The notes under the pieces: generated by a model | What the model was told of the DNA's origin: nothing | Seen by the model: only the letters and a program-made list of their open reading frames with translations | Database searches by the model: none | Translations under genes and position numbers: made by a program | NCBI RefSeq assembly: GCF_000143415.4 | Contig: NW_003314298.1 | Coordinates: forward strand, 495,505 to 559,504 | Direction of reading: 5' to 3' | Length of the DNA stretch: 64,000 bases | From: Selaginella moellendorffii | Taxonomy: Eukaryota; Streptophyta; Lycopodiopsida; Selaginellales; Selaginellaceae | Shown: positions 20,866 to 33,692 of the stretch, one piece after another | Layout: each line of letters begins with the position of its first letter | Position numbering within the stretch: the first letter of the stretch is position 1

Positions 20866-23800
20866 CGTCAACAACGTCCCGTTGGTGCTGCTGCGGTGGA
20901 AGGTTTGGATACCGAGGTGCATTTGGGAAACGAGGAGTCGCGCAGGTAATGGAGGGACCTTGCGCGAATAAGTTAGTGACCCCTCCATCTTTCTTTCGGG
21001 AGTATCATCAAGGGGTTCACTCAGCACCGGTTCATCCAGTGTTTACTTTCCAAGCTCGTTTTTATAACAAGAGGTCTCCTATTCTTCTCTCCGTGTTGGT
21101 TGATACAGGTTCGAGTTTATCTTCTATTGCTCAACCTGTTGCCACACGTTGTCGTCTACACTTGCGTCGTGCGGCGGATCCAGTTTTCATTCTTTATGGC
21201 AACGGCCGTACACATGCATGTGCACGAGATGAGGTGGACCTGGTTGTGCGTGTGGGCGATCTCGAGCTTGAGTTGCAGTCGTTGCGGGTGGTGCCGAGTC
21301 AAGCTTTTGACCTCATTCTTGGTATGGATTGGTTGCAGCACAATCATGCCAAGTGTGACTTTGAGGCTTTTCCCCCTTGTCTCATACTTCCTTATGTTTC
21401 ATCCATTCCTCTCACTTCCATACCTCTTCGTCCCTCTACTTCTACCTCTGCTTCCATTACTTTTGTTCCCCCATTATTTCCTCTTGTGTTTCCATCTTAT
21501 TCTGCTCTTCCCTTTTCCGATCCCTCCGATGATCTTTGTGTTGCAGCTGTTGACCAGCTCATGAAGGAGTATTCTGATCTCTTTGAATTTGACCTATCGT
21601 CTGGGGCCAAGATTGCCACACGTCATCCCATTCCAACCGGGGATGCTCGTCCAATCAAGGTTCCTGCTCGTCGTCGGTCACCCAAGGAGATCAAGATTTT
21701 ACGTGCAAACATCAAGGAGATGTTGGAGAAGGGTGTTATTCGGAAGTCACGGAGTCCTTGGGCATGTGAACCTCATCTTGTGACGAAGCCTGATGGGAGT
21801 ATTCATTTCTGCATCGACTATCGTCCGTTAAATGAAGTGACGATCCCGGACATGTACCCTCTTCCTCACACTGCTGATCTCTTGGATCATCTGGGGCGAA
21901 GTCGTTGGTTCACCAAGCTAGATCTTGCTTCTGGGTATTGGCAAGTACCGATGGCTGAAGACGATATTCCTAAGACTGCTTTTCGTACACCATTTGGTTT
22001 GTACGAGTTTTTGGTGATGCCATTTGGTTTGAACAATGCTCCAGCAACTTTTCAGCAGATGATGGACGAGGTTCTTTGCGATATGCTGGAGGTGACGGCT
22101 GACTTCATTGATGATGTCTTGATCCACTCGGAGGGGACGTGGGAGGAGCATGTTCGTGATGTTTGTAAAGTGTTGGATCGGTTACGCGACGTTGGTTTAA
22201 AGCTGAAGCGGTCGAAGTGCGTGTTTGGGTCCAAGGACACAACTTATCTTGGGTACCGTATTTCTCGTGAGGGTTTGCAAGTTGATCCTGACAAACTTGT
22301 GGCTGTTCTGAAGTTCCCTACTCCGAAGTGTGTGAATGATGTGCAGCGTTTTTTGGGTAAGGTGCAGTATCTCGGTTGTTTTGTGGATCATCTTTCTGAT
22401 CGCACTTTACCATTGCGAGCGTTGCTGAAGTCATCAACGTCATCTTTCATCTGGTCTCCCGATTGTGAGCGAGCGTTCATGAATCTCAAAGAGCTATTGA
22501 CGACTCCTTTGGTTTTGGCATATCCTGACTACACTCGACCTTTTATTTTGCGCGTGGATGCTTCTGACATTGGTCTTGGAGGTGTGTTGATGCAAGAGAG
22601 CTCGAGTGTGCTTGGTCAGCACCATCCCATTGCATACATAAGCCGTACATTACAACCAGCGGAGATGAACTACTTCACGACGGAGAAGGAGTGTTTAGCA
22701 GCAGTCTGGGGTTTCGAGAAACTTCATGCCTATCTACATGGTTCTCGGACGTTACTTGAAGGTGACCATGCTGTTGTTACTTCATTATTGAAGCGGAAGA
22801 ACCTGGTTGGTCGTACGGCTCGATGGGCTTTGAAGCTTCAGATATATAATTTCGATGTTGTTCATCGCCCAGGGAGTTCTATGGCTGATGCTGACGCCCT
22901 TTCTCGAGCTCCTCTTCCTTCTCCACTCACTTCTCATGTTTCTGACGAACCTGTTGTTCCAGCATCTGTGGATTTTCTAGATGAGGATTCTGTGCCGTCG
23001 GCGGTTGCTGTCCTTGACGTTCAGTGTCCACAGGGCGTAGAGCAAGATCTACCTTCTCTGGATGAGGTTCGCGAGGCTCAAAAGATTGAGCCGTGGATTC
23101 GAAGGCTTCGAGATGGGTTTGAGAATCCTGCATCACTTGCTGATGACTTGCCTTTTTAGCATTTACATTCTCAATATCGCCTTGAAGATGGCCTTCTTTA
23201 TTTTGTGGGGACGGATCCTGATGCTCATTTACGGCTGGTGGTGCCTTCGGTGTTTATTCCGCGGTTTCTCCATGCCTACCATGATTCTCCTATTCTAGGT
23301 GGGCATATGGGACACCGTCGTGTCACCGAGAAGCTGCGCAGATCTTTCTATTGGCCATAGATGCGACGTGATATTATCCGGTATGTGCGTAGCTGCGTTT
23401 GGTGCCAAGCTCGTAATACTCCCCCTTGTGCTGCGGAAGGACGGTTGGAGTCAATTGCAGTTTCTCGTCCGTTTGAGTTGGTGGTATTTGATCTTATGGG
23501 ACCTTTTCCGCGATCGACTGCTGGCAATGAGTATGTTATTATTGCTTCTAACTACTTGACTCGTTGGGTGGAAGTTGGTGCTCTTGCTAGTGCCTCTACA
23601 ACTGCTGTTGGATACTTCCTCCTCAATCGAGTGGTGTTCCAGCATTCTTGTCCAGAACGGATTCTTTCGGATAATGGTCCTGCATTTATGGCTGAGGTAT
23701 TTCATGTTTTGACATCTCGGTTGGGGATACGCCACACTTTTACGAGTGCTTATCATCCATAATCAGACGGTCTGGTGGAACGGCTCGTTCGGACATTCAA

Positions 23801-24413
23801 AGGGATGATTGTGAAGTATGTGAACTTTCAACATTCGGATTGGGATGGTTATTTGCCGTCTCTTCGGTATGCTTATGTCACAGGGGTGCAGAGTTCTGTT
23901 GGTGCTTCACCATATAAACTTCTATATGGTCATGATCCAATATTACCAACAGAGCTGGGTTTACCTTCGCGATTGCCACGAGCTCCTGATGTTAGGTCAT
24001 GGGATCAATATTTGACAAGCATTCTTCCACTTGTCCAAGCAGAGTCTGCTGAACACTTAGGCCGCGTACAAGTGGGACAACAACGGCGCTACAATTCCTA
24101 TCATCGTCCACCAGCGGAGTACAAAGTGGATGATTTGGTGTTAGTCTGTTTTCCCCATCTTACGGTACGTGGTTTATCTAAGGGGCTCCTTGCGCAGTGG
24201 AAAGGACCGTATCGGGTGTTGCGGCAAGTTGGACCACAAGTTTATGAAGTTCGGCATGACGTTCAGCAGATCGATCCTCCGGAGATTGTGCATGTGCAGC
24301 GGTTAAAACGCTTCATACAAAGGGATCAGGAGCAATTAATACCGTCTACAGATCCACCGATGCCTCCTCCTGACGTTCCTCCAGATCCCGGCCCATCTAC
24401 AAGAGAACCCTGA
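20814..24413 (+). pseudogene. Pol of the gypsy element with three in-frame stops
   Basis: One reading frame covers the aspartic protease (DTGSS near 21102), reverse transcriptase (PFGLNNAPATFQQMMD, active site FIDD near 22108), RNase H (FILRVDASDIGLGG) and integrase (zinc site HMGHRR...CVWC, then Asp, Asp and Glu of the DDE triad in FDLMGPF, LSDNGPA and GLVERLV). The C-terminal QWKGPYRVL motif follows, and the frame ends at 24413. It is broken at TAG 23157-23159, TAG 23358-23360 and TAA 23760-23762. No indel is needed to keep frame between the stops. Each stop is one C-to-T step from a Gln codon. Confidence 0.92.
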
Positions 24414-24445
24414 CGGCCTTCCATTATTCCGAGAGGAGGGGATGA

Positions 24446-24619
24446 TGTGAGGGCCAAGTGTACGGCTACGATGCCGTATACTAATATTAGCGTAGTGGAT
24501 TTTGGTAGTCGTCGGATTGGTTTCAATCCGGACCACTCGCTCCTGTATATAAGCTAGGGTTTTTGGGTTAATGGATATGCACATTTCTGTATTCCCTTTC
24601 CATATTCCATACACTCACA
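24446..24619 (+). repeat. 3' LTR (174 bp)
   Basis: Same length as the 5' LTR with four differences: A/G in AGC(A/G)TAGTGG, C/T in TAG(C/T)CGTCGG, A/G in TCC(A/G)GACC and G/A in AT(G/A)CACTCACA. All are transitions. Confidence 0.95.
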
Positions 24620-25196
24620 ATTCTAGAAGCTAGTTCTATATACTAATATGAAATTTGTGATTATTTATTTGATTTCAGGTAATAATTGATACTAATTCTA
24701 TAAATAATCTTTGTAAATTGCAACACTATTTTATAGTATAATTTTAAAATTAAATATTTATTTTATTTAGTGATATTAATTATAAATTTTTATTAATTTA
24801 TAAAAATAAGAATATTCTAAATATTAATAAATAGTAATAAATATATTTATTTATAAGCAAGTAAAACAAAATCTTTTTATAAAGATTGCAAATATACAAG
24901 TATAGCTAATGGCACTCTAACAATTTAGAAATTAGATCCAACTCATAAACTTGAAATTCCAAAAACTTTTAAAATCAAGAGTAAGAATGAATTTAATGAG
25001 TATTTATATTTAAAACTTAGAAATATTTTCAAATTATTGTGGATTTTTATATATCAGATTTTAATTAATAATTTGTTATATATAAGATTATTTAGGATTT
25101 TTTATATATAATATTTAAAATATAGACATATCATCATTGTTTATAAAGAAAGTTATTTTGACAGTACATGATTCACTTTAATTAATTGAATTAAAG

Positions 25197-25256
<60 letters not shown>

Positions 25257-26243
25257 TATTAGAAATACAGTCTTATGCTATGAATTTTTATTTTTATTTA
25301 ATTTTCTTTCTATAATATACATATATAATATAATATTTCTTTTTCTTCTATATTTACATACTTATTTTAAAATTTAGGTCTATCATATTTTGAAATTTTT
25401 AAAATACTTAAAATATAATTCTGTACTTTAAAATGTTAAGAAACTAAGACATGCATAAAATAGTTAAAATGATTGTAGAGTCTTTCCTTTAAATGATAAT
25501 GATTAATTTAAAACTATTAACTATATAATACATTGAGGTTTTATATTAAAAAATTCGACCAAAGTATGTTTATCATGTTTGTAACAACCTTTAAATGACC
25601 ACAAATTCCATCCATACCATTGTTCGTTTTCATATTTTGCTGAACATTCAAATACTATTACTTTATAGTATATATGATTAATAGTAAAATTTATATTTTC
25701 TAATGCAGGATTTGGATTTTGTAATTATTTAAATTTTTGTGATAACTGATGGATAAAAAAAATCACATCTTCACCATGTTTAGCACTATAGTAGCTTAAA
25801 TTACATGTCATATGTACACTTGGTTCATTAGAGTTACAGTCAAATTTAAAATTATAACAACTAGAGAAATAATCTATTATATAGAAAATTAGAATATAAA
25901 TTTTCTTATTGTATACCTAAAAAGGACCTAAATACTTATTTTATTCCTAAAAAAGGAGAAGTGCTTTGCAATGCTCATATCATTAACAAAAATTTTCATT
26001 GTAAATGAAAGAAAAACAATTTCCATCCATCCATCAATGATCACTTTTGGATTTGTACCTTTACCTTCCTGCCAAAGTTGCCAGATCAATGCAGTCAGGA
26101 AACAAAAAAGAAAAGTGTTTTTACTATTACAACTACCTGGCCACAAAATAACTTTTGTTTCTATGCTCGTTTGAAATATTTAGTACCAGTGGTTGTGGCT
26201 CTGAACCACTGTCGTAGCTATTTGAAGATCAAATGTTCTTTGA
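24620..26243. other. AT-rich intergenic DNA
   Basis: No recognisable gene or element. It includes the dinucleotide tract at 25201-25254. The right end holds the ceramide kinase 3' flank. Confidence 0.6.
25201..25254. repeat. (TA)27 microsatellite
   Basis: Uninterrupted TA dinucleotides over 54 bp in AT-rich DNA. Confidence 0.97.
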
Positions 26244-28664
26244 TCACTGTTCTTCAGGACCAAGAGCAAAGAAGTTGATCAAGCCTCTAAACACTTGTCC
26301 ACCAAGTTTATTAGCAGCCAAGATTTCCCCATCAACGTTCCATACACTCTCGTCTCCATGGGCCACAAATGTAAAAAGTGGCGTCTGCGCAAGAGAGGAA
26401 GATACTTAGGCAGCAAACAAAAGAAACAAAGTGATAAACCTTGTGAAGCTCTATAAAATCCAAACCCAGGGGATTTCCTCCTCTCCTCGTCAGCTGTATC
26501 AAGTGCCTACGAAGAAACCAGAAAGTTCAAACGCATTGGAAGAAGAAAAAGCTTACTTACATAAGATAGGCTGGTCGAGAACACTGTTTTACGAGAACCA
26601 GATGCAAAAGCCCGTCTGCAAGGTGAGCATGAGCCACCACTCCATCCGGGGCTTTGTCATTTCGACAAGACATTATCGCGGCTCCCACGCTATGGAAGAA
26701 AGCTCTTTTTGTGATCCACAGAAGCTGGCCTACATCCTCTGGCAAACTGTGTTCCTTGGCACAAACTCGACAATGGACGCAGCAAATGCTCTGCGACACA
26801 TTCGGAACATCTAGATACGACACTTCAGCTTCATACTTTCTGCATCAACAGCCAAATTGGAAATCTATGTCGTGCTTGAGATTTCTCACTACCTGTGTCG
26901 CATAAAAACTTTGGTTCCGGCGTAGTCATAACGAGAAGGTCCCATCCATCGCAAAGATTCGCTTTCTCGGGCTACATCCCCGTAAAAGCCATACCTGGAA
27001 ATCAGTAGAACCAAATACATCAGCCTGATAAGAAGACGAGCTAAGCTATCAACAAACCCAGAAAACGATGCTGCGTAACGTATCACCGGAGCCTCGGGTT
27101 GTTTAGATTCTTTCCAGCCAGTCAGACGAACAATGTCCAGTGGCATGCTATCACCAAGAATGATATGAAGTGCAGCAGTCACTGGATCGCGTGTGCCTGT
27201 TGTGCTACAGCAACGAAAACTTGACGTCAACAAAACCTTGACAAATAGACAGTTACCTCACGACAATTGTGTCCGTAGAGCCAGCAGGTATAATTCCAAA
27301 TCGGAGCCATGGAACTAATGGAGCAAATTTGCAAGAGTTTGACAGTGCATGTACCAAAAGAGGTTCTACAAAGACAACGATAAAACATTATTCACACTCA
27401 CGCAAAACAACATATACGAACCAGATAGAATCGAAGAACCGGTTTCCGAACAAAGACGTGACTCGTCTAACAGTGCCGCTTCTTCTTCTGCCTTAGGAGA
27501 TTGAGACCTATGAGAAGTTATTAACTGCGAAATTTGATGAGCTGTAAGCACGCTGGAAGCTTGATGCCTTTTCAAGGCTAAACCATTTATGACCTCGTTA
27601 AAAATCCCATCCCCACCCTGGAAGAATAGTCAGCGACGAAAAACTGGGCATTTTCAACACTTACCACCATAACAATCCCGTCATGGCATTTTAGCTCATC
27701 GTCTGTTGCATTGTACATCATCTCATATGCATGGCCAGCTCTCTCGGTCGTCACAACCTGGTAGAAACGGCGGATTAAGCGTGAACAGTCAGAGACAATG
27801 AAAGTAAAACCGTGCTCAGCACTTACTTATTATACCTTCGTCTTTATCCCCGCGCGACTGAAAAGCGGAGAAACCATTGCCCATTTGCTAGAAGCAATGC
27901 CTTTGCCACCATAAGGATTGATAAGCACCTGTAACGTGAAACATCAAAAAAGACGCAAAAAGAAGCAGCGATCGTACCAGCAGATCCTTAGGCCGCTTAT
28001 GGTCCTTGCTCAGCAAGTTATGCAAGCACTTAACCCATCTGTGGCAAACTTCCAGCTCCGGGTGAGCAAAATCGTAAGTTCTAGGCAGCCACTTACTTCT
28101 GCTATTGCGTAACCTTTGGAATGAATGTATGGAGAATCGATGCATCTGCGCAAAACAAGACGTCCTGTGAGTTCACAGACAAAAGAAAGAACTTTTCCTA
28201 CTCGAATCACCGGCTTCAAGAGACGATGAACTGCCGAAGCTCCCACAAATTTTCGCACGGGTCCCCATCCAAAACTCTCGACACCATAGATTTCCGAGAG
28301 AGGGAACTCATGCGGCAAGCTCGCGAGTCGAAAGCACGACAATGAAAAGGACTCCTGGATCATCATCGAATAAAGAAAACAAGCAAAGCATGAGAAGAAG
28401 AAAGAACAACGAATACAAAAAAGAATATAATACCAACTTGTCTTCCATGCTTTTGCTCTGCCACACAAGACTCCTCTCCGAGAGCGTGACGGTAACGAGC
28501 CCGATATGATCCAAATGGAGGTCCGATTCAAGCAAAACATCCCCGCTGTCCGACGGATTCTCCACAACCCGGTCCTGGAGAATGCTCTCTTGAATGCTGT
28601 GATACCTCTGGACCTCCATGGGCGTCAATTCCACCAGCGAGTTCCAGGCGCCCGCAAGATTCAT
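26244..28664 (-). CDS. CERK: Ceramide kinase (CERK/ACD5-like)
   Basis: A multi-exon minus-strand gene with short introns. It encodes a diacylglycerol-kinase-type lipid kinase that phosphorylates ceramide on membranes; loss in plants causes ceramide build-up and lesion-mimic cell death. Landmarks in order are an N-terminal PH-like part (SLPHEFPLSEIYGVESFGWG), LINPYGGKG, the nucleotide loop VGGDGIFNEVINGL, RFGIIPAGSTDTIV, YGFYGDVARESESLRWMGP, RYDYAGTKVF (a ceramide-kinase signature), HAHLADGLLHLVLV, and a C-terminus with DESVWNVDGEILAA ending at the TGA at 26246-26244. A serine-rich, poorly conserved insert sits between the GGDG block and RFGIIPAG, as in other plant homologues. The start is uncertain: ATG 28664 (MNLAGAWNSL) is taken, but an in-frame ATG at 28763 exists. 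Upstream is a 420-bp segment shared with the divergent NAD(P)H dehydrogenase. Confidence 0.92.
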
Positions 28665-29084
28665 CCCTGGAATCGATCCATTCCTTGCTCGATCGCCGGC
28701 GCTAGCGCGCAATCCATACCTCACCTGGAATCGATCGATCGCCAGACCTAGCGCGCAATCCACTCTTCCCTCTCTCTTGCCCTAGATCGCGAAAAAGAGA
28801 AGAGCTTCCCTTTTTTTAATTTCTTGGAGGAAATTACGAGGAACTATGAATGGTTAACGAGGCAAAACGGGTGCCGACCACCTGGAATGAGCCTCTACCG
28901 TACGATGGCTACCGTACCGGCGGCGCTGATTCCACGAGCCGGGAGCCTTTTAGGGCGAGCAGCACGACGAGCCCCTAGGCGTCAGTGATCCCTTTGATTT
29001 CTCTCCTCCTCCTTGGATCCTTTTCTCCGCCCTCTCCACTCCATCCCTCGAAGAATCCAGCCCCCGCCCCGGCGCTCTCCTCCG
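28665..29084. promoter_or_regulatory. Shared promoter of ceramide kinase and alternative NAD(P)H dehydrogenase
   Basis: The start codons of two divergent genes lie about 420 bp apart. No TATA box is obvious. Earlier in-frame ATGs on both sides (28763 minus, 29013 plus) would shorten the gap to about 250 bp. Confidence 0.5.
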
Positions 29085-31161
29085 ATGTTTCGATCGGCCG
29101 TCAAGGCCTTGGCAGATCGGCGCGGGGGCAGCGCCGCCGTGAGCAGCAGCTCCTTGTGCTCCAATGCCTCGATCGCATTCGCCACCCCGGGCAATCTCTC
29201 CAGGTACCTCCTCCCCACGATATTTCGCGATTCCTTCTCCTCGGCGGCGCTCCCGGCGGTGGATCTCGACGCGACCCCGATCGACAGAGCGCCGGAGCAC
29301 GACGCCAAATCCAAGGGCGGCGGCGCCGCCTCCAGCTCCGCCAAAAGGCCCGCCTTCACGGAGCTTGTGGCGACCAAGAAGGGCCAAAAGCCGCGAGTGG
29401 TGGTGCTGGGCACGGGCTGGGCGGCGTGCCGTCTACTCAAGGATCTCAACACCGACGTCTACGACGTGGTTTGCATCTCGCCCAGGAACCATATGGTTTT
29501 CACGCCGCTCCTGGCATCGACATGCGTCGGGACGCTGGAATTTCGATCGGTCTCGGAGCCCGTTCGAAGCATCCAGCCGGCGCTCTCCAGGTCCCCGGAT
29601 TCCTACTACTTCCACGCCTACTGCACCAGCATAGATCCCATGAACCACGCGGTAAGAACAGCTCAAAGAGATGACAAACTTTGTGTTGTCATCGATCGAT
29701 CAAATCTCTTCTTTGGATCTTTGGTGGAAGTTCCAACGTTTCGTTTGTCTCCTACGCAGGTATACTGCGAAGCTCTGGATGACGAAGGCGTGACCGAAGG
29801 GAACTGGAAGTTTAAAGTTTGCTACGACAAGCTGGTGATCGCGTCCGGGGCCGAGCCTTCCACTTTTGGGATCAAGGGCGTGAACGAGTACGCCACTTTT
29901 CTGCGAGAAGTTCCTCATGCCAGAGACATCCGCCGGCGTCTTCTTCTCAATCTGATGCTCTCTGATATTCCTGGTATGGCTAGCTTTTCGTTTTCTTCTG
30001 CTTCTTTCGACATGCCAACCTGGTTTTCTCGCAGGTGTTCCGATCGAAGAGAAAGAGAGGCTTTTGCATTGTGTTGTTGTTGGCGGCGGTCCTACGGGCG
30101 TTGAGTTCAGCGGTGAGCTGAGCGATTTCATTAGACGCGACGTGCACGAGAAGTATTCCCATGTCAAGGAATACGTTCATGTCACTCTCATTGAGGTATG
30201 GAGCTTTTCCTCGGTTTGTGGTCACGGTTTTTAAATGGTACTTCATATCATGCAGGCGAATGAGATCCTGTCGTCATTCGATGTTCGATTGAGGCAATAT
30301 GCCGTGAATCATTTAAGCAAGGTGTGTAGTCATCTCTCTTTTCACTTCTGAGCTGCTTGGTCGTGCAGTCCGGCGTAAAACTTCTCAGAGGAGTTGTGAA
30401 GGAAGTATTCGCCGACAGGCTGATTCTCAACGATGGGTCAACAGTCCCATATGGTGTACTAGTGTGGTCGACCGGGGTTGGGCCTTCAAATTTCGTGAAG
30501 AAGCTCGAGTTTGAGAAATCTCCTGGTGGAAGGTGAGTGGTGATCCTGCTCTTCGTAGCTCTCTTTTTATGACGGTTTTGATGATCCCAGAATTGGAGTT
30601 GACGAGTATATGCGAGTTCCTCAGTTCGAGGACATCTACGCCATTGGAGATTGTGCTGGGTATCTCAAGTCGACAGGAAAGCCCATCCTCCCTGCTCTAG
30701 CTCAAGTAAGCTGGCCTACTGTTTTTTCTTTCTTCTTTTTCTCTAAAGCGCTGTGTGTGTCTACTGCAGGTTGCTGAAAGACAAGGGAAGTACTTGGGTG
30801 CCGCGTTGAATTCCTTGGCACTGGCTGGTGGTGGCCGAGCAGGGGCGGCTAAAACCACCAAGCTTGGCGAGCCTTTCGTGTACAGACATCTTGGGAGTAT
30901 GGCGAGTGTGGGTCGATACAAAGCGCTGGTTGATTTGCGTGAGAATAAGGTGAGAAGAGCTTTGATCTTTAATAGTTGAGGTAACAAATGATGTTTTCTG
31001 ATTGATAGGATGCTAAAGGGCTTTCTTGGGCTGGTATTTTGAGTTGGTTGGTGTGGAGATCAGCATACTTAACTCGAGTTGTAAGTTGGAGAAATCGTTT
31101 TTACGTTGCTGTCAACTGGGCAACAACATTTGTGTTTGGACGAGACATTTCAAGATTTTAA
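29085..31161 (+). CDS. Alternative type II NAD(P)H dehydrogenase, mitochondrial (NDA-like)
   Basis: A multi-exon gene for a rotenone-insensitive flavoprotein that passes electrons from NAD(P)H to ubiquinone without pumping protons. The start at 29085 ([15 protein letters not shown]) gives a basic, Ser/Ala-rich mitochondrial presequence; ATG 29013 is an alternative. Two dinucleotide-binding folds are visible: [14 protein letters not shown] for FAD and [17 protein letters not shown] for NAD(P)H. Also present are [38 protein letters not shown] and [15 protein letters not shown]. The C-terminus ends [25 protein letters not shown], the typical amphipathic membrane-binding end. No EF-hand insert is present, so it is the NDA (internal) type and not NDB. 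Splice sites are GT-AG. Confidence 0.93.
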
Positions 31162-32715
31162 GGGTCTTTTTTAATTTTTTAATTTTTTAATTTTTGTAGT
31201 TTAGGGAGTAGTTTGTAACGTAACTTTTATTCTTTTTTAAATAAAATAAAACATATTTAAAGTTTTATGCCATTTCTTTAATTTTAGATATTTACATTAT
31301 TATTAATAATTCTTAAGTTGGTTATAAAAACTTTCTCATACCTTTTGTAAACACCATCATAGAAATTATATATCATGAGAATTTTATATTTGTTTTTGTT
31401 GTAATAAATCTTTATGCTCTTTATGTTTGTTGCATTTCTTTGTGTTATAGATAAAAATTTATGTGCTTATTTTTTTTATTTTTTTTATTATATTCTTTTT
31501 AGTAGAAACTTTTATATAATTTTATTTCAATGTTCAAAAATAATATAAAATAAACTAACCAAGTGAAAGTCCATGTAAAAGGGCTAATGAATTTTACAAG
31601 ACTTCACAAATAACATATTGTTACAATATTTATTTTTATTAATATAGTGTTTGACTCATATAAAAATATGTTAGATTCACTTTTTTAGTACTCATATCAC
31701 ATGAAATCTTTTTGTAATTTTGGACTATTATAACTATAATAAGTAGTTCAAATATAATGAGTTTAAATTAATGATGTTAGTAATTTACAAAATATACAAC
31801 TTATTTAAGATATATATTTTTTCTAAAAATAGTAAAAATGAACTCTTTCACTTTAATACTTTACTTTAACCAAATTATATATTTCTGTATAACTTTTATT
31901 CAAAAAAATAAATAAATTAGGTTTGGGATTTATTTAGTGAGGAAGTAAAATTATATAAGTTATTTATCTACGTATTTAGGAATAAATTTCTATTAAAATT
32001 TTGGTAAAAGCCATATGAATAGCTTTAAGATTATAGTAGTCTTATATAAATTAAATAAGCATGAATGTAAATTATACATCACATTATTTTATTAGAAATG
32101 TATTAAATATATTATCTTTCCCAAGTAATTTTATATTTTATATTTAATTTTAAGTAATATTCTCTATCAAATATACAATATTGCAATTTTTTATTGATAA
32201 TATAAAAGAAATAAAACATACTTTTATTGGAATAAGATTTAGATTTTTATCAATTTCTTTCTTATTTCTAGATTGATGCCAAAAAGTATATATATCAGAA
32301 AAAGTTTACAAATATTTTTATTTATATTGATATTATCCACTTTACATTTTATAAAAAAATCAAAAATAATTTATATAATTAATTTTAACATATATATTGT
32401 GAAGAGCTTTGGAATGTTGATATCATATGCTTTCTTCATAATCTTTGAAAATTTATAGAATCCAACTTCATATCTTAAAGTTATGCTATGTTTAATTAAA
32501 TATTTGAATTATATATTATATCTTTTAAATTAAATTTTATCTATATAACTTATCATAGGTTTGCGAAAAGAAAAAACTAAAGAACACTTATATGAAGAAA
32601 TTCATCATCTACTCAAACTGCCCCAGAAAAAAAAAAGAAAAAAAGAGTGTAGTGACAAATATCCAAGCACTCCGTACTCATCAATCTCTCATCTGAAAAA
32701 GCAAAACCTCTAAAA
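31162..32715. other. AT-rich intergenic DNA
   Basis: Very AT-rich with no gene recognised. The open frame at 32273-32458 is made of Ile/Phe/Lys codons expected by chance at this composition. Confidence 0.6.
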
Positions 32716-32719
32716 CTCC

Positions 32720-33269
32720 ATCTCAAGCTTGCTTTCAACACCTCTGGTGGCCTTCAGGAGATGCACATGCTCCTGGAGTGTGATGATATGTTTGTTTTCG
32801 TCCATGGATCTGCCTGAGAACAGATTTGAGCCTCCGAAGGAACAGCGAAGAACATGGTTACTACCACAGGAGTAGTGGTAACTTTAAAACACACCTCACA
32901 GGTATGAAAGCTGCATCCAGTGTATATGCTCCGAGGCGATCGCCACATATGCATTCTCCTCCTGTATGCGCTCCTGGAAACACATCGTACACAAGTTCGT
33001 GTACTTCCACAAGAAACTCACCTTGTGAAAATGAAACAGAACTTCTTCCTCGCTTTCAGGAACTACTAGCATCGCACGAATGCTGGTAAATGGGCTTAAA
33101 GCTTATGCATGGGATAACTTTTGCACTGGCACACCCGACAGTATAAATCCATCTCGTGAACCAGCACCACCATGCTATTAAGCCTCGTGTATAAGAACAC
33201 CTCAAATTCCAAGGACATACTGGACGAGATGACGCGATTCAAATAGTTCTCGGCCTAGAACCCATGAGT

Positions 33270-33341
<72 letters not shown>

Positions 33342-33450
33342 ATATATCTAATCCTTAAGATTGAAAATCTTACTCGGAGACATGCCTTCTCGATCAATCC
33401 TTGTGAACGAAAGAGCCATTAGAACTTCTTGCGTGGAAGTGCGTCATTGT
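32720..33450 (-). pseudogene. Remnant of an unidentified multi-exon gene
   Basis: Minus-strand pieces read as exons: ACLR joined to AENYLNRVISSSMSLEFEV and VLVHEMDLYCRVCQC (about 33255-33105), then VPESEEEVLFHFHK with a good GTGAGT donor (about 33065-33020), ERIQEENAYVAIASEHIHWM (about 32970-32915), and an end piece with DENKHIITLQEHVHLLKA before a stop near 32715. Helical, Glu-rich content suggests a coiled-coil protein. One junction (near 33095) lacks a usable GT donor in the right phase and one intron contains the (AG)35 tract. I do not recognise the family. Confidence 0.35.
33271..33340. repeat. (AG)35 microsatellite
   Basis: Seventy bases of uninterrupted AG dinucleotide. Confidence 0.97.
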
Positions 33451-33692
33451 ATACATAAAAAACGAAACGCCACTCTCTAAAAAGCACTTAGACGATTCTA
33501 TCAGCGTAATGTATGAACGATTGGTGGCTGGACGTAAAAAACTGGACAATGCGCCTGGGCAATCTCAGACAGGCTTGCCAGTGCGGGCTAAGCAGCGGGT
33601 CGAATGGGCCTTCTACAGCTACTTAAAAGGGCAAAGATGGTGGTGAATATATTTCGCTAGGATGCGCTAGTATACGCTCTGTACAATATAGT

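Larger units (their letters stand above)
19611..24619 (+). mobile_element. Ty3/gypsy LTR retrotransposon, full length, coding capacity broken
   Basis: The element spans 5,009 bp with two 174-bp LTRs, each starting TGTGAGGG and ending ACTCACA. It is flanked by a 4-bp direct repeat, ATTC. Domain order is Gag, zinc knuckle, protease, reverse transcriptase, RNase H, integrase, which is the Ty3/gypsy order. A purine tract (GAGAGGAGGGGATGA) abuts the 3' LTR. The leader contains a duplicated segment of about 77 nt (TTTAGATCTAGCTTTT near 19846 and 19923). Four in-frame stops and a Gag/Pol frame change mean it cannot make its proteins in one piece. The LTRs differ at four sites, all transitions, so insertion is recent but not current. 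I see no chromodomain after the integrase GPY motif. Confidence 0.95.

Noticed and set aside
20464-23762. C-to-U RNA editing or readthrough to repair the retroelement stops
   Set aside because: Lycophyte C-to-U editing is known from organelles, not nuclear retroelement RNA; cytosine deamination of the DNA is simpler.
32273-32458. 61-codon hydrophobic frame considered as a secreted peptide
   Set aside because: Its Ile/Phe/Lys/Tyr content is what AT-rich DNA gives by chance, and it lacks cysteines or a cleavage site.
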